From the NCBI GenBank assembly GCA_036245805.1, contig BTRK01000001.1, forward strand, positions 3,968,001-4,032,000: 64,000 bases of DNA, written 5' to 3'. This DNA comes from Pristionchus mayeri. Its lineage: Eukaryota; Nematoda; Chromadorea; Rhabditida; Neodiplogasteridae. The notes under the pieces were generated by a model. That model searched no databases and was not told the DNA's origin. It was given only the letters and a program-made list of their open reading frames with translations. How positions within the stretch are numbered: position 1 is the stretch's first letter; each line of letters starts with the position of its first letter. Below are positions 37,601 to 50,500 of the stretch, one piece after another. The position numbers and the translations under genes were made by a program.

Positions 37601-40600
37601 TCTTCTCCGAGACGGCTGAGCACTGAACGTCGATTAAAACTATCGAAGCAAAAAGTGATGAAAAAATACACAATTTGGTCAAATTTGTTTGAGTTGCAGC
37701 TCCAATATGAGAGTTCAAGCGTAGTGGTGAAAGGTAATGTGTGCACGGTTACTTGTGCTAATAATAAATTTAATGAGAATAGAGGAAACTCACGAATCGC
37801 TTGACGACGAATCCCTTGTAGTCGAAGTTGGCCCGCGGGTCTCTCTCCAGCATGTAGAAGCGAAGCCAGTTGTGCATCCCAGATATCTCGTCGTTCTTGA
37901 CCTGTAAAGGTGTAGATGAGTTACTTCAAGGGAATTGTACAGTCATCAAGATTCGACTACACAAGTTTGTGCAGTTCGATAACGCCGATTGACGCCTATT
38001 CCAGGTGTATCCCATTAGGACTGTGAAATCAGTTCTAGGTTTGGGAAAAGAACACGAAAATATGTCCCGATAGTATGCCTTAAATATCCGGATAATATGC
38101 CAAATATTAAAGGTGACTAACCTCTCCGATGAAGACGTGCTCAAATCCGGATGTGTCCGCGCGTCCGCGCGCACGGGAATAGTTGACGAACCTGCGCAAT
38201 ATATACTAAATCGTTACGATTTCTCTTTCATGTGGATTCACACAACTAAAGAAATTATGCATGGAAATGCTACAAGTGATTTGGAACATTTTTAAAAATA
38301 AGATACCAGAGCTGTGCCATCCAGAAGCGCCAGGTGACGGGGTCAGTAGCGAAGGGATGGCCTGAATTGGAAACCATTCATTCCAGAATAACCCCATTTA
38401 GAATGGAAGCACTGATATGGTGCAAACAAATGATGTCATACTACCACCCGTTCTCACTCCACTATAATCGTTTGTTATTCCCATCCCCCAAAAAGTAGAT
38501 CACTCGTGTACCATAGTTAGACACCGCAAGCTCCGCAAGCTCCGCCCACTCGGCACTGACACTTTCCCCCTCGAAAGCGAGATCAGGGGGACACAGGCTT
38601 CCTTCGCAACCAAATCACTAGTTCAAAAATGAATTTCGAAGCTCTTTTCATCCTCTATCGAATGAGCCTCCGTGACCCTGGAAAATCCATCTCTAAGTAG
38701 GTCAGCATACAAGTTTTATAGTGCGACTTAGCCTAGAAAACTATAAAACTCGTATGCTGACCTACTCAGAAAAGGATTTTCCAGGGTCACGGAGGCTCAT
38801 TCGATAGAGAATGAGCTTCCAAAATTCATTTTTGAACTAGTGATTTGGTTGCGAACTCATAATGTGTCTCTTCGATTTCGAAACGCGCATGGCTCGTGAC
38901 ACTCCCCGCGTCCTCTCCTCCCTCTCCCTCCACTCCTCTCGCCTTTCTCTCACCCGGCGTGACTAGAGAGCACCCTAATTACGAGAAAGCCCCTCTTCCT
39001 TCCTCCGCAGAGTTCGGCGAAGCCCTGCCCGATCGTTTCGAGAATTGAAAGGACAATGGAGAATTAGGCTCCGCCCCTCTTTCTCTCGTCTCGCTTTTTG
39101 GGCCTTTCACGTTACGCTCAATTCACCCACATTTTGCGCCATATCTTGGCTCAAACATTAGATATCAACCTAATTCAAAATGCATGATCCTATTTAGCCC
39201 CATGGGAACACATTAACCACACAATTAGGCCTGTGTGATAATTTCGGCCACCCACTTTGTGGTCCCTAACCATAATGTTTCGTTGCGCCTCGGGCGTAGA
39301 CAAATATATAATGTTTTAAAGTATGCCTCACCCTTCGATTTGAGGTAGTTGTAGAGTCGCTGCATCGGCTTGGACGCGAGCACAGTGGTGAGGAAGGTCG
39401 ACTTCTCGTTCTTGTCCTGCAGTTCCTCCTTATTTTATTAACAAAAAAGAACGGGCACCACTAGTTATCGATACGCTATTATGTTCATTCTGCATTATTT
39501 TCAACACAGTATACGCAGAATGAAGAAAATAATCTAACCAATATCGCTATGCATCCCTACTCACTAAACTATTCATGAGACAGGAAGTTATCATCGCTTC
39601 GAAAATTTTTCAGAACTTTCTAGGACTGTCGACTCAACTGATGTTAGTGTATAAAATGCGATAAACCTCGCTCTGGGACACGAGCGGCTCCGTCTCTCCC
39701 GTCTTTCGATTGAAGTTGTTCATCAGAGCGACGAACTGCTCGTAGGAGGGCTTGCGGAGCAGGGAGGAGTCAACGGTTTGGAACAACCTGGAAGTTTGAC
39801 TCATTCGATTTTATGTTTTGATATTGTGAATCACATCCACAAGACTATTGACTGAAAGTGAATCATTGGAGTTTGAAACGGTCGTGAAACACATTTCGAA
39901 ATGAGAAAAAGCCTCTCCCACTTTCATAGATGTGAGACGAATCAAAAATTCTGTTACATAGCACGTTAGAAATGATTTTAAAATTATTCGTTCAACTGTG
40001 CGTCACCGAGCGTAGATGAAATATGTTATTTTGACACTTTTCCATTTTAATATTTTGAAATTTGGTTCTGACACGCATTCCCATTGACTGCACAGTGAAT
40101 CCTTTAAGTATGAAAAGGTTGTGAAGCACATTTCAAATGAGGAATTGAAACCAAAATTCGAATTATCCTACGTGAAATGACTGTGAAGATCAACAGTTTT
40201 ACCGATTATTTGGACTCTAGAGACTCCAGAATGCAATGCACTTCATTCCTAATCATCGAGCAAGCATTATCCGTCAAGCATTATCTCACTTGTCCGCAGC
40301 ATTGTCCGTCGAGTCTCTCGTGGTCGTGTGGCCCTGGTAGTTGAGGCGGATCTTCAATAAGTGAATTTTATATTTGCTACACATCCTTGCTTTGTGAACG
40401 TCCTACGGGTTGATATATGTTTGAATACATACAGCGCGACTTCCTTGATACAAATGGTGACAAACTAGTGCAGATATTAAACTAGGAGTAAACTCAAAAT
40501 TCAATTTTTGAAGTTATCATATGCACTTCCTAGAGCTCCACAACGATAAGAAGCTCCGAAATTTTCACATTTATATCCATTTCGAACAGAGTTATAGCTA

Positions 40601-41399
40601 ATTGGATGGGAGCCAGATCAGGGAAAGCTCAGGAAGGGGGCGAGATAGCACGCGACTTGAAGAGCGTGCGTCACTAGGTGAAACATATTCCAACCGGGCG
40701 CGCGTTTGATTTTACTCCTCCTTTAATGATTACCTGTCCGGGCTTCGCAGCATTCTCATCTAGACTTCGCAACTCGTTCGCGAGCGAAATCAGCTCGGCA
40801 TTCGATATTTGGAAGGCTGAAAACAAGAGCGCGTCATTTCGATTACCGCCTCTGAATTCCACACACTCTCTAGAATGAAGAGACGGAGGTATTGTTTATT
40901 TGTTAGAACTATAGTTCAAGAAACGATACCACGCCCTCTTCATTCTACAGACTCTCTAGACCGGTCGATCGGCGAGAGAGTGTGTAGAATGAAGAGGGCG
41001 TGGTATCGTTTCTCGAACTCTTGTTAGAACCCTGCTGAACGGGACACAAAGTGGTTGTAATGGCTTCGCCATAAATGACACTACGCCGGATGAGAACTAT
41101 AACGTCATGGCGGCATTGGAACATCAAAGGCGGTATGACGTCACAGCTCTCATCCGACTTAGTGCACAATAAATCGATTCTTTATTCTACGAATGCTCTC
41201 GCCGATCGGACCAGTGAGAGAGAACTCGGAATGGATTGAATCACTTCTTGCGATACCATAAAATAGCTTTCAAGCATAAAAATTATCAATGAACACTGCC
41301 TAAAACTATACGAAAAGAGCTGAACTCACCTGGTACCTTCTCATACTGCCCGGATACGGCGTAGATTGACACTAACAACACGAGGGAGCCTGTTAGCAT
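34661..41399 (-). CDS. Secreted poly(U)-specific endoribonuclease (EndoU/XendoU family)
   Basis: The family cuts RNA at uridylates in a metal-dependent way. Twelve exons give 307 residues with every phase consistent: 41330-41399, 40734-40816, 40290-40351, 39667-39787, 39332-39416, 38307-38361, 38122-38191, 37794-37901, 36401-36467, 36183-36256, 35030-35089 and 34661-34729. The start follows a TTTCAG acceptor (probable trans-splice site) and encodes a signal peptide ([17 protein letters not shown]). Catalytic motifs are intact: His in GFEHVFIGE, His in [10 protein letters not shown] and Lys in FDYKGFVV. The C-terminal [14 protein letters not shown] and [13 protein letters not shown] are also family hallmarks. 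Length fits a single-domain EndoU. Introns contain two foldbacks, a TTAA MITE that ends a few bases from the intron 2 donor, and hairpin MITEs. It faces gene B across a 3.1 kb divergent spacer. Assignment is firm; the orthologue is not named. Confidence 0.95.
34879..34958. repeat. CACTAGGTCGG-family hairpin MITE, short form
   Basis: GGCACTAGAACGGATGGAAC and TTCTCATCCGTCCTAGTGCC ends; ATGACGTCAT and GATATATCA in the loop, as in the 750-839 copy. It lies in the last EndoU intron. Confidence 0.8.
35314..35382. repeat. GACTCTCTTCATT-type hairpin
   Basis: TGCTCTCTTCGTTTCC and GAAATGAAGAGAG flank ACTCTCTCGCTC and GACCGGCGAGAGGGC. It lies in an EndoU intron. Confidence 0.7.
36808..37251. repeat. 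Foldback element, 0.44 kb, in an EndoU intron
   Basis: ATCGTACGTGATGGAAATTT pairs with AAATTTCCATCACGTACGAT. The halves are almost perfect reverse complements around about 37030. Confidence 0.95.
38604..38855. repeat. Foldback element, 0.25 kb, in an EndoU intron
   Basis: TCGCAACCAAATCACTAGTT pairs with AACTAGTGATTTGGTTGCGA, and GTGACCCTGGAAAATCC with GGATTTTCCAGGGTCAC, around a short loop near 38730. Confidence 0.95.
40477..40726. repeat. TTAA-flanked MITE abutting an EndoU splice donor
   Basis: 250 bp with TTAA at both ends. The left terminus is slightly altered (TTAAACTAGGAGTAAAC). The right end at 40726 is a few bases from the donor GTAATC (40728-40733) of exon 40734-40816. Confidence 0.85.
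40917..41020. repeat. Near-perfect GTTCGAGAA-ended hairpin
   Basis: AAACGATACCACGCCCTCTT pairs with AAGAGGGCGTGGTATCGTTT. The next 15 bp of stem also pair around GACCGGTCGATC. It lies in EndoU intron 1. Confidence 0.9.
41077..41166. repeat. CACTAGGTCGG-family hairpin MITE, short form
   Basis: GACACTACGCCGGATGAGAA and CTCTCATCCGACTTAGTGCA ends, with CGTCATGGCGGC / GGCGGTATGACG inner stem. It lies in EndoU intron 1. Confidence 0.8.
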
Positions 41400-43793
41400 C
41401 CTGAAATGATTCAAATCACCGTGAAATTTGAATAAACTGGATGAAATATGGAGAAATTCGTTCTGACAATATCGCAAAGGTGAGTCACAGTGAAGAACGC
41501 GCGTTCGGGAAGAGAAAACGAGTGTATAGAGAGGAGAGCAAGGGAGGGTAGTGAACTTGGCACAATCGAGTGATTAGCGATGATAAGAGCGCGCGATAAC
41601 AAAGTCAAGCACATGAGTAGCGAGGTCGACCGGAAAAGTGCTCTCTTCATTCTCCACACTCTCTCTTCTAAAACAGCGCATTAACATAGACACACTGTGA
41701 GCCGGCTGTCACTTTCAGAGCCCGGAAAGCGCGAAATGGGAGAATGCGTTGATTTCCCTGCCCTAATCCCGAGTATAATTCTTTGATTCATCGGTCAAAA
41801 AGAGCGAGGGAGAAGCAATAAAAGGGAAAGCAACATGATGTATTACCCACCCTGCGTCGTACACACGAGGAGAAGGAAAAACCTTTCGCGGCGGTCAGTT
41901 GAGTTTATTGCACCGCGCAGACGCTTTGCGCTATTCACCTGCCTATTCTACCGCCTCTCTTTCAAGGGCGACAAGGCGCTATTTTCCAGCCAATTCTCAA
42001 TAGATTTCATGGATGTTGATCCTATTCCACTCTTTATCACTTTTTCAGACGTTGTTTTTAGGATTGTCCAAACGAGGCCGCTTTACGTTGTTGTTAGGAT
42101 ATCCCTAGTTGGCATGAACGATTACGGATGTTTATTGGAACTGCTTTTCTCGCCTCCAATTCAGGGCAGATTGCCCCCTCTGAAGCGGGGCCGATCCCAG
42201 CTTGCGCCACTCCAATCTGGTCTCTCCATCCCATCATTCATAGTCGCACCACCTCTCTCTCCTCTCGCTCCCATTCTTTATCTAACTCTCGCTACGCTTT
42301 CACAGCTTTTCCTACATAACTGGGATGACCAGTGGCGGTTTTCATCTCAGTTGAGGCGATAGATCATGCGAATTGGGGATAGCAGGGAAACCTTACTCAT
42401 AACGCATTGCGGATCTCGCGCGCGTATTATGAAGGCATCCCGGGTCGCGCAATAATAGTATGAAGCATTTCCCTAGCCTCCCTGGAGAGAAACGATTCTG
42501 AATTGAAAGCTTTCGCTTTCTGGACTTCTATAGCGAGAAGTTAGCAAGAATGAGCGGTATATAACGGACAAAGCAGCCACGGGATCTTAGAAAAACGAAT
42601 GAGCCCTGAGGGGGGAATCAATGGCACTTGTTGTGTTGTGTCTGTCTCTCCATCTCGCTGTCTCTCCTCTCTCTTTCTAGTTTAAACTGACTCATCCTAG
42701 AAGATGCATCCCAGATATCTTGAGAGATCCACAAGTTACCCGGAAAAAGACCAGCAATTTTTGAAACAGTCACACAAATGTGGATTCCTCACGAAAGACG
42801 GTCTTATAAACAAGGACGAATTCTTCCCTTTGAGATAGCCATCGAGACAATTCTAGATCCACAGCTATTGCATTGTCCTATCGACTTACGCGGCTTAGTC
42901 ACGTATCCGCTAGCTCAAATGACACCGCTTTCCCATTCTCTCAATCAATGTTTCCATGAAATCTGACTTGAAATGAGTCACATTTTCTCTTTTCTTTTCC
43001 GAGAAATTGATACAAAAAATGCCTGACCATTTCAGTTTGTGCGATGCCTCTTCCACGTTTGATCGTTCGTTGACTATCCTCATTCGCTATCATTCGCTCC
43101 TCTCTCCTTTTCCTCATGTCCCCCTTTCACTATCTCCTCACTCGCCTCACTCCTCGTGGACTATTACTGGTCAGGAGGAGCTAGAGAGCATTGAAAAGGG
43201 AGAGAGCGAGATTTGTCCTCCTCAACTCAATCCTCCCCGAGAGAGCATTAGTGACTGTGGTTTCCGCGCTCTATATCACACAGCCTATTCACACACTCTT
43301 CCGTGACCTCTCCCTCCTCTTCCTCACCAGTGGTTATTTAGCCAATGATGTTGACCTCAAACCAGCGCGCCCGGGGCTAGAATTTGAACTTCTCGCACCT
43401 CCAACCCCCCCAACCACTCGTAGATCCTTCATTATACGTGTATGAGGATCCTATAAGGAGCCCTTGAAGCCCATATTTATGCTGCTGAACCATTGCTATT
43501 TGCATAGACCCTACGAACGCACATGACCAGCATTTATGGCTTGTTTTCTTCATGCACATCATTCGTGTACAAACTATCGCAATCGATTTGCCACGATCCG
43601 ATTTTCGTCGCCTCGGGCACTGTTCACAATGGGTTTTCTTGCGTGTGTGTGCTAGTAAGAGCAGATGATTTGTACTCGACTCTCATCATTCGACACGCTT
43701 TCTCGATTATCAGACATTGTGAGAGAGAATGGGAAATGATGAGAGCACCGTTGTCTCCACCCGTTCTCGGAGTATTCGGGGAGAAAGCGAGTA

Positions 43794-43833
<40 letters not shown>

Positions 43834-44530
43834 ATATCCTGTTGATCGCGTCACGTTCCGCTATCTGCGCTAGAATTGGCCCAGATCGCGCCAATATTCC
43901 GCCATGTTTCTAGCTGTACTCGTAAAGCCACATGCAATGTGAAATAATTTTGGATTTCGGTTACCGTGATTGAATCGGTTGTTCACGAAATTTAACTATA
44001 TAGTACCCAAGGTTAGTGAAAATAGCCTGTTTAGTGAGGACAGACTGTTTCTTCACTCCCTCACCACTCCTCTCGACATAATCCAGTCACATACTTGCTA
44101 GGTTTTATCGAAACCGTTCAAGGTTGCACGAAGGGAGTGAAAACAACCGCAGAGTTGACACAATTCTCGCCATCTTTCACTGCATTTTTTCTTCGATCAG
44201 TCACAAATCTCTCTCCCCTCCTCAAGAGCCGTTCGTTGAACTAAATCCTCCTCAAATCTGGCCAAAGTGACGGCTCTCGGCTCCTTTCTCTTTCCCATTC
44301 ACTCCGTTCCACCCCCGCACTGGCTCACAGCCGAGAATCGATCCATTCATGCGCTCCGAACTTTACGAGTATTGATTGTGTTCCCATGTTTCCATCCCCT
44401 AGCAAATCCTTGTCAAGCAGATCCTTGCCTATTTCAATTTAACCAACCGTCAATTTCGATATCATTTCGTATTCTGTACGCAACTCATTGAATAATCTGT
44501 AAAATTTAATCAAATCAGTAGATATTCCAG
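41400..44530. promoter_or_regulatory. Divergent intergenic spacer between EndoU and gene B
   Basis: 3.1 kb separating two oppositely oriented starts, so it should hold both promoters. No TATA box or named site can be assigned. A 175-codon open frame at 41835-42362 has no domain, signal peptide or splice-consistent extension and is not called. A (GA)n tract lies at 43796-43830. Confidence 0.45.
43796..43830. repeat. (GA)n microsatellite
   Basis: GA dinucleotide run of about 35 bp. Confidence 0.9.
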
Positions 44531-47500
44531 ATGATTGATCGGCTGATTTTCATTCTCGTTTTCGTCTCGTTGCTGAGTCAGCCAGTGAAGGGTCAATGTA
44601 AGCCAAATTCTTCCAGTAGTCAAAATATTCTTATCACGAGGGGTTTTCGCATTTTTGGACTATAATTCAATACATTTCAGCGATGATTGGCGACTTTGTC
44701 AACTCGGCGATTTCGGTGTTCAGACCACTGGTGGAGGAGCGAAGATCGCACGTGAGAGAGCACTCGACGCTAGTAAGACCCGTGAGTGAATTATGAAGTT
44801 TTTTTTTCGGAAAGCCAAAGATTCTATTGCATTTCATATAGAGTGGTATTAAAAGCGTACCCATGAAACACATCTGAAACATGACATCATAGTCATTATG
44901 TTACAATGTGATTACATTAGACGATTGAATTCTGGGGTGTTGACCGATATAACAGTGAGTTTATGCTACTGTTATGAAGTATCTAGTGCTAAAATTTTGG
45001 GAGTAATATTGTTTGAATTGTTTTGGAAAACGAACTAATCCGTGATTGATTTCCACATTCAGTGGTCTGTATATATTATCTTTGAAACGCATCCACGCCT
45101 TGTTAGATCAATCTGGAATAAATTTGGCTATGCATCGTATTCTGAGATGTTGATGAAGGCTTCATTAAGGACAAATTTTCTCATATTCCAAAAGCAGAAT
45201 GAGAGGTGTTGAACGAGGGGTCTAAACTAGGCATGGTTTTTATATAAATGGGTATTTTCGTACTACGTGGTCGCCAGTCAGACGTGTGAGATATAACGCA
45301 AAATGAAGAGAGCCATTTTTATCAAAACCATCCCTAGTCTAAGGGTCGGACTAATCCCGCGAGCGAGATCAGCGAAAGTTCGAGAGTCAGGCCAAAACGG
45401 GTTTGAGAACTCGAGTCGGGGTGAAAACATTATTTCGCAAGTTACTTAGCTCAAACTTCTTCACCAAGTCAATATGCGGGGGGCGGACAAAACCCCAACG
45501 GGCACTTGCCGTTTGCTGGATATTTGATGTAGCCACTTGGGAGCTGTCGCATTGTTATCAGTATGCCCTCCACTACATCATCCTGATTAGATCCGCTACA
45601 TATGCTATCTTGATTTTCACTCCACATCACCGTATGGAAGTGCAAAAACTCGAAATCTCCTGAAATCTGCCCACATGTAGTACTCACTGAGACTAGCTCA
45701 CCCACCACGTATGGAGTGATCTAGGCCACTATTAATAAAGTTTAAGCATGATACCGTAATCAGAAGAAATTTAGATTTCGCTATTGATCAAAGCAGCGCA
45801 TATCTCAGAAGATGCGCCGCTGCCTGCTCATCAACCATACACGATTGCATCCCAATTGAATTTCAGCCCGTCGAACAAAATCGAAAAATCTAATATATTT
45901 TTCCTATTTTGCATTCTATCTTGTTCTGATGGGTAGGTAGATAAACTTTTTATTCCTTTATGTTGTAGTGCAGTTTACGGGCTATACACACTGAGCGTGC
46001 GAGCAAAATCAAAAAATAGGTTTTTGAGAAAAATGGCAAAAAAGTTCAAAATTTTTGAAAAAGTCAGTTCATGATAACGCCGAAGACCTACCGTAACAAA
46101 AACAAGAATGTGAACGAAAGTTCTAGAGTTATCCTGCATGTAAATTGCACTACAACATAAAGGAATAAAAAGTGTATCTACCCACCCATCAGAACAAGAT
46201 AGAATGCAAAATAGGAAAAATATATTTGATTTTTCGTGTTTTTTCGACGGGCTGAAATTCAATTGGGATGCAATCGTGTATGGTTGATGAGCAGGTAACG
46301 GCGCATCTTTTAAGATATGCGCCGCTTTGATCAATAGCGAAATCTAAATTTCTACTGATTACGGTATCATGCTTAAACTTTATTAATAGTGGCCTAGATC
46401 ACTCCTTAAGTGATGGGTGAGCTAGTATCAGTGAGTACTACATGTGGGCAGATTTCAGAAGATTTCGAGTTTTTGCACTTTGCCAAGAGTCTTCACAAAT
46501 ATGTTCACTGACTCAAAAAGTCTCTCATAGGGGTTCATGATCCAAAATTGAGAATGTTTGCGAAAAATCAAGGTTTGATAAACATCAAATGCCGTAACCA
46601 ATCGATGCCCATGTTACTGAGTTAGAGTAGTTACTGGAGTGCTGAAATATTGATTGGTTAGGTATTTGATGTTTATCAAACCTTGATTTTCCGCTAAAAT
46701 TCTCAATTTTGTAGCATAACCCCTGTACGGTGATGTGGAGTGAAACTCAAGAATGCATAGTCAGCGGATCTAATCAGGGTGGTGTGGGGGAGAGCATACT
46801 CATAACTATGAAACAACAACTCCCAAGTTGCTACATCAAATATCCAGCGAACGGCGATCCGTTGGGCTTTTGTCCGCCTTCCCAATCTGCTGCTAGTCGA
46901 GTGAGTAAGTGAAAAGAATTGTAAAATGACTTGTAAGCATACAAAGGGGAGATTTTCACTTCTCATAATCAGATCTTTAGAATATTATTTGTAGATGCAT
47001 GACGCACAAAGGGACGCTAAAGTGCTGGGAGCCGCCCCTCCCACGGGCCTGGGAGATGTGCCCATCTGCAATGGAAACTCGAGACTATGCGCTTTCATAG
47101 CGTGCCAGGTACTAAATTAATTTTCTGTTTTCCATCAAGAACAACACACAGCGTGTCAGAGGAGATCGACTTCTTTGTTCGCCACGGCGCTGAGGATTTT
47201 CCATTGTTTTCCCACCCTCCTATATAATTCAGACGAAACCTATTTTCAATTCTGATTTTTAGCGACCTGCACAGTCGATCTAATTGAAAAATGAGAGCGA
47301 ATCGTAGTCTCTAACAACGAATTGGATGTGTTTCATTCGGAATTATTAGCGATTCGAACAGGTAAATATAGCCTGCTCGTGAAACTCATTTCAACTTTGA
47401 AAGCGACTCTTTTTTACAATCGTTACTCTTTTTTACAATCGTTACTAAAAAAACGTTACTCAAACTTGCCTCCATCCTCTAAAAATGTGGCATTTTCAAA

Positions 47501-50500
47501 ACTCAGCTACGACCTTAAACCTTTTCTAAACCAATCACCTATAGAGCGATATCGACGTGGAATTGTTAGCTCTACATGATGCACTTAGAATTTAGGCTTG
47601 ATTATTCAAATGTAAACAGTAGCACTTTAAATTTGCCAATTTTTGATCGATTTGCCTACTCAAAGAACGTTTTTTTTCGGTCATGGGAAATGATCGAGGT
47701 AATATGTTTTCGTAGATGTCTTGGCAAACCCATTTGCAAGACTTCCTCCAGACAGAATTTCGATTTTTTTATGTGTTGCTGCGTTGCATGATATATTGTG
47801 AACCTATTCTAGTTTGAGCTGAATTAAAAATTTAACATAACTTAATTTCTAAAATGTCAATCGTATTCATGCTTCAATAGGAGGCTGATACAAGTGATAC
47901 CTATCGATCGGTATTGTTTTAGTGTTTTTAGTATTTTTTAGAGCAAGTTATGGTCATTCAAACATTATCATTTCTTCCCTCTCATTGACCGCTCTACGCT
48001 CCGCGAGTAATTGGAAAGGGAGCGCCGCGACGAACAAAGGAACTCGATCGCTCTGACACGCTGTGCAACAGAACAATTGATTCCGATTCAAATTCATTTC
48101 TCTTCAATGGCTATTGAAGCGTATTACAAGATATGAAAGAAACGGGAGTTGATAATATAAGTTGATGGTTAAATGTGCTATCCAGAATGTGAAATTCGAA
48201 TCACCTTCTCATCATTTTATACACTCTCTAGGCTTTTCTAGTTGGAACAAAATACGTATAATGCTTGATCCTGGTATCTTCCCTCTCACAACGATATGTT
48301 TCATGATATACATTTGAAAGGTCGGGACAGAGATCGACAGAGATCACTCACCTCTGAGAAAAAAAAATAAAATGACCAAATTCAATGAATGGGGAAGGTG
48401 TTTTACCCCGAATCTGATCTTCAGAACATGTTGAATGCAAAAACAAAATGTTTCTAACTCTCATGAAATTTAGGCCGAAAACCTAAAGAACGATCAGACG
48501 ATTGGCAACCTAAATCTGGCGGCGCAAGTACTCGCTGATAAAAAGCTGAGACACAGTGTCGGCGAGTAAGTGATTCGAGCAATTCTATGGCTTTCCTCAT
48601 TCTCATCAGTCAGAGCGACCGGTAGAGTGCATAGAATGAAGAGATAATTGATTTTTTCACTCTTTCGTGAATCTAATTTGTTATCGCCTGCCGTGTGAAG
48701 ACACACATTCTTATGATTATTTTACTAATTAATTAATTACAGAAACCCCGAGGCGATCAATGCAGTATGCATGGACTCGGGCATAGACTCGTCGAGGTGA
48801 GTGGACAATCCAATTGTATCAATTTGGCGCACCGAACAGTTGTATCGAATCCAACTTTGTGGCAAGTTACGCGCGTGTAGAAGCATTGCTAGACTACATC
48901 AATCTTACTGTTCATCACTTTATCCAAGCTGACTTGGAATTCTTCCTCTGAGAGTTTAAAGTTGGTAGAGAATGAGATACCGCAATGATCAGATTCAGTT
49001 TAATGATGTCGATTTTAATGACGTCATTTCATATTTTCATTCAGATGCGGCACGTTCACCCGCGGCTTCCAGATGATCTCCAAGCTGATCAATTCCATTG
49101 AGGAACCGATCGACAGAATGAAACAAAGGATGCCCGCACGTTCGTGTTTTCTGATCCTACATCTATTAACATCATTATGAACATATTTCGGCCGATTATT
49201 TGATTGATTGTATATTTTCGAAGCCCAGTACGACCATGAAATTGAAAAAAACAACAAATTCAAGAAATGTAGTGAATGTGAAACACAACTCCGCATCAAT
49301 CATATTTAAAGAAAATTAAGGATTTATCGTGGGCGAGAGCATTTCGGTTCGAATTGAGAGGTTATAGTTACGATCTTTCAGCTCCTCCAATGGAGTCCTC
49401 CGTCCTCAACCCTTCCCTTTCGATACCCGATGCATCAGGCATGCAGACGGTACCTTCTGCGAGGATGGACCAGCTGCCCGGTAGGTCACCGCTGAAAGCC
49501 CTTGTTTTTATCCCATTTGTCTATCCTCGAGAAAATACCAGATTGCATGATGAATTGTTGAAAAACCCTTACCAGAATTGGAATGTCAAATTAAAAAAGG
49601 GTTCCCACGAGTCTCGCGGACAACAAACTGGCACCATGGGGTTATAGAGGCCGCTTTTCCGATCAGAAATCAATTGGTTTTAAGTTAAATAAATGTCTAC
49701 AAATTGCAAAATTAATTTCCAAGGTTAATTGAAAATGCAGGCAAATTTAAAATACTGTAGGCATTCTAGCCATTGATTGAGAAAACGGCCGCTGGATTCG
49801 GAAAAGACGGAATTTCGTGATGCACGCAGCGTTACACCACGTTGTTTAGCATGGGGTTTTCTTCGTTATTATTGAATTTAATGGATTTTTAATGTGAACA
49901 CCTGGAATGTGCGATATAGTGTTATGCAATTTACATAAAAAATATATTCGAATTAGGCAAACTGTGCGTTGCGCAGAATTTAGCGAAAACCACCGTACAG
50001 TGCTCATCATGCAGTACCGTCGTTGTGAGAGTACATGATTCTGTTTCATGGGAACCCTTTTTTAAGGTTATCGCTAATTTCTGTCTAGTCTTCCTTCTTT
50101 CGAGCACACCATTCACCTTGACGTTGACTGTTAGTTTATTGCATGAGATCACACCCGTGCAAACAACAAATTGTGCACCTCTCTTGTTGGTTTGGAATGG
50201 GAATGTTCACTACTGTGCACGACGGAGATGAGCGCTCTCTTCGTTTCACGCACTTTCTAGACAGATCCGCAAGAGATCATGGGGAATGGAGCGACACGAA
50301 AATGTAATGTTCACTTTGCACCCCGCAGGCGGTCCACGGTTCCATCGTCCCCTCGGCGTGCAGCGAACCGTGTGGAGAGGCCCCGATTCGTGGTGCGTCG
50401 TGTAGTGTTGACGGTGCAGGGTGCATGGTGCAGGTTCCCATTTGCATGGAATGTTCACAGGGGCACGTCCGTCATGCGCACCACTCCCCTGCGCACGGTT

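Noticed and set aside
41835..42362. 175-codon open frame between EndoU and gene B
   Set aside because: No recognisable domain, signal peptide or exon pattern; composition does not resemble the real genes nearby.
43523..43894. Ser/Leu- or Arg/Glu-rich frames
   Set aside because: Translations of the GA microsatellite at 43796-43830.
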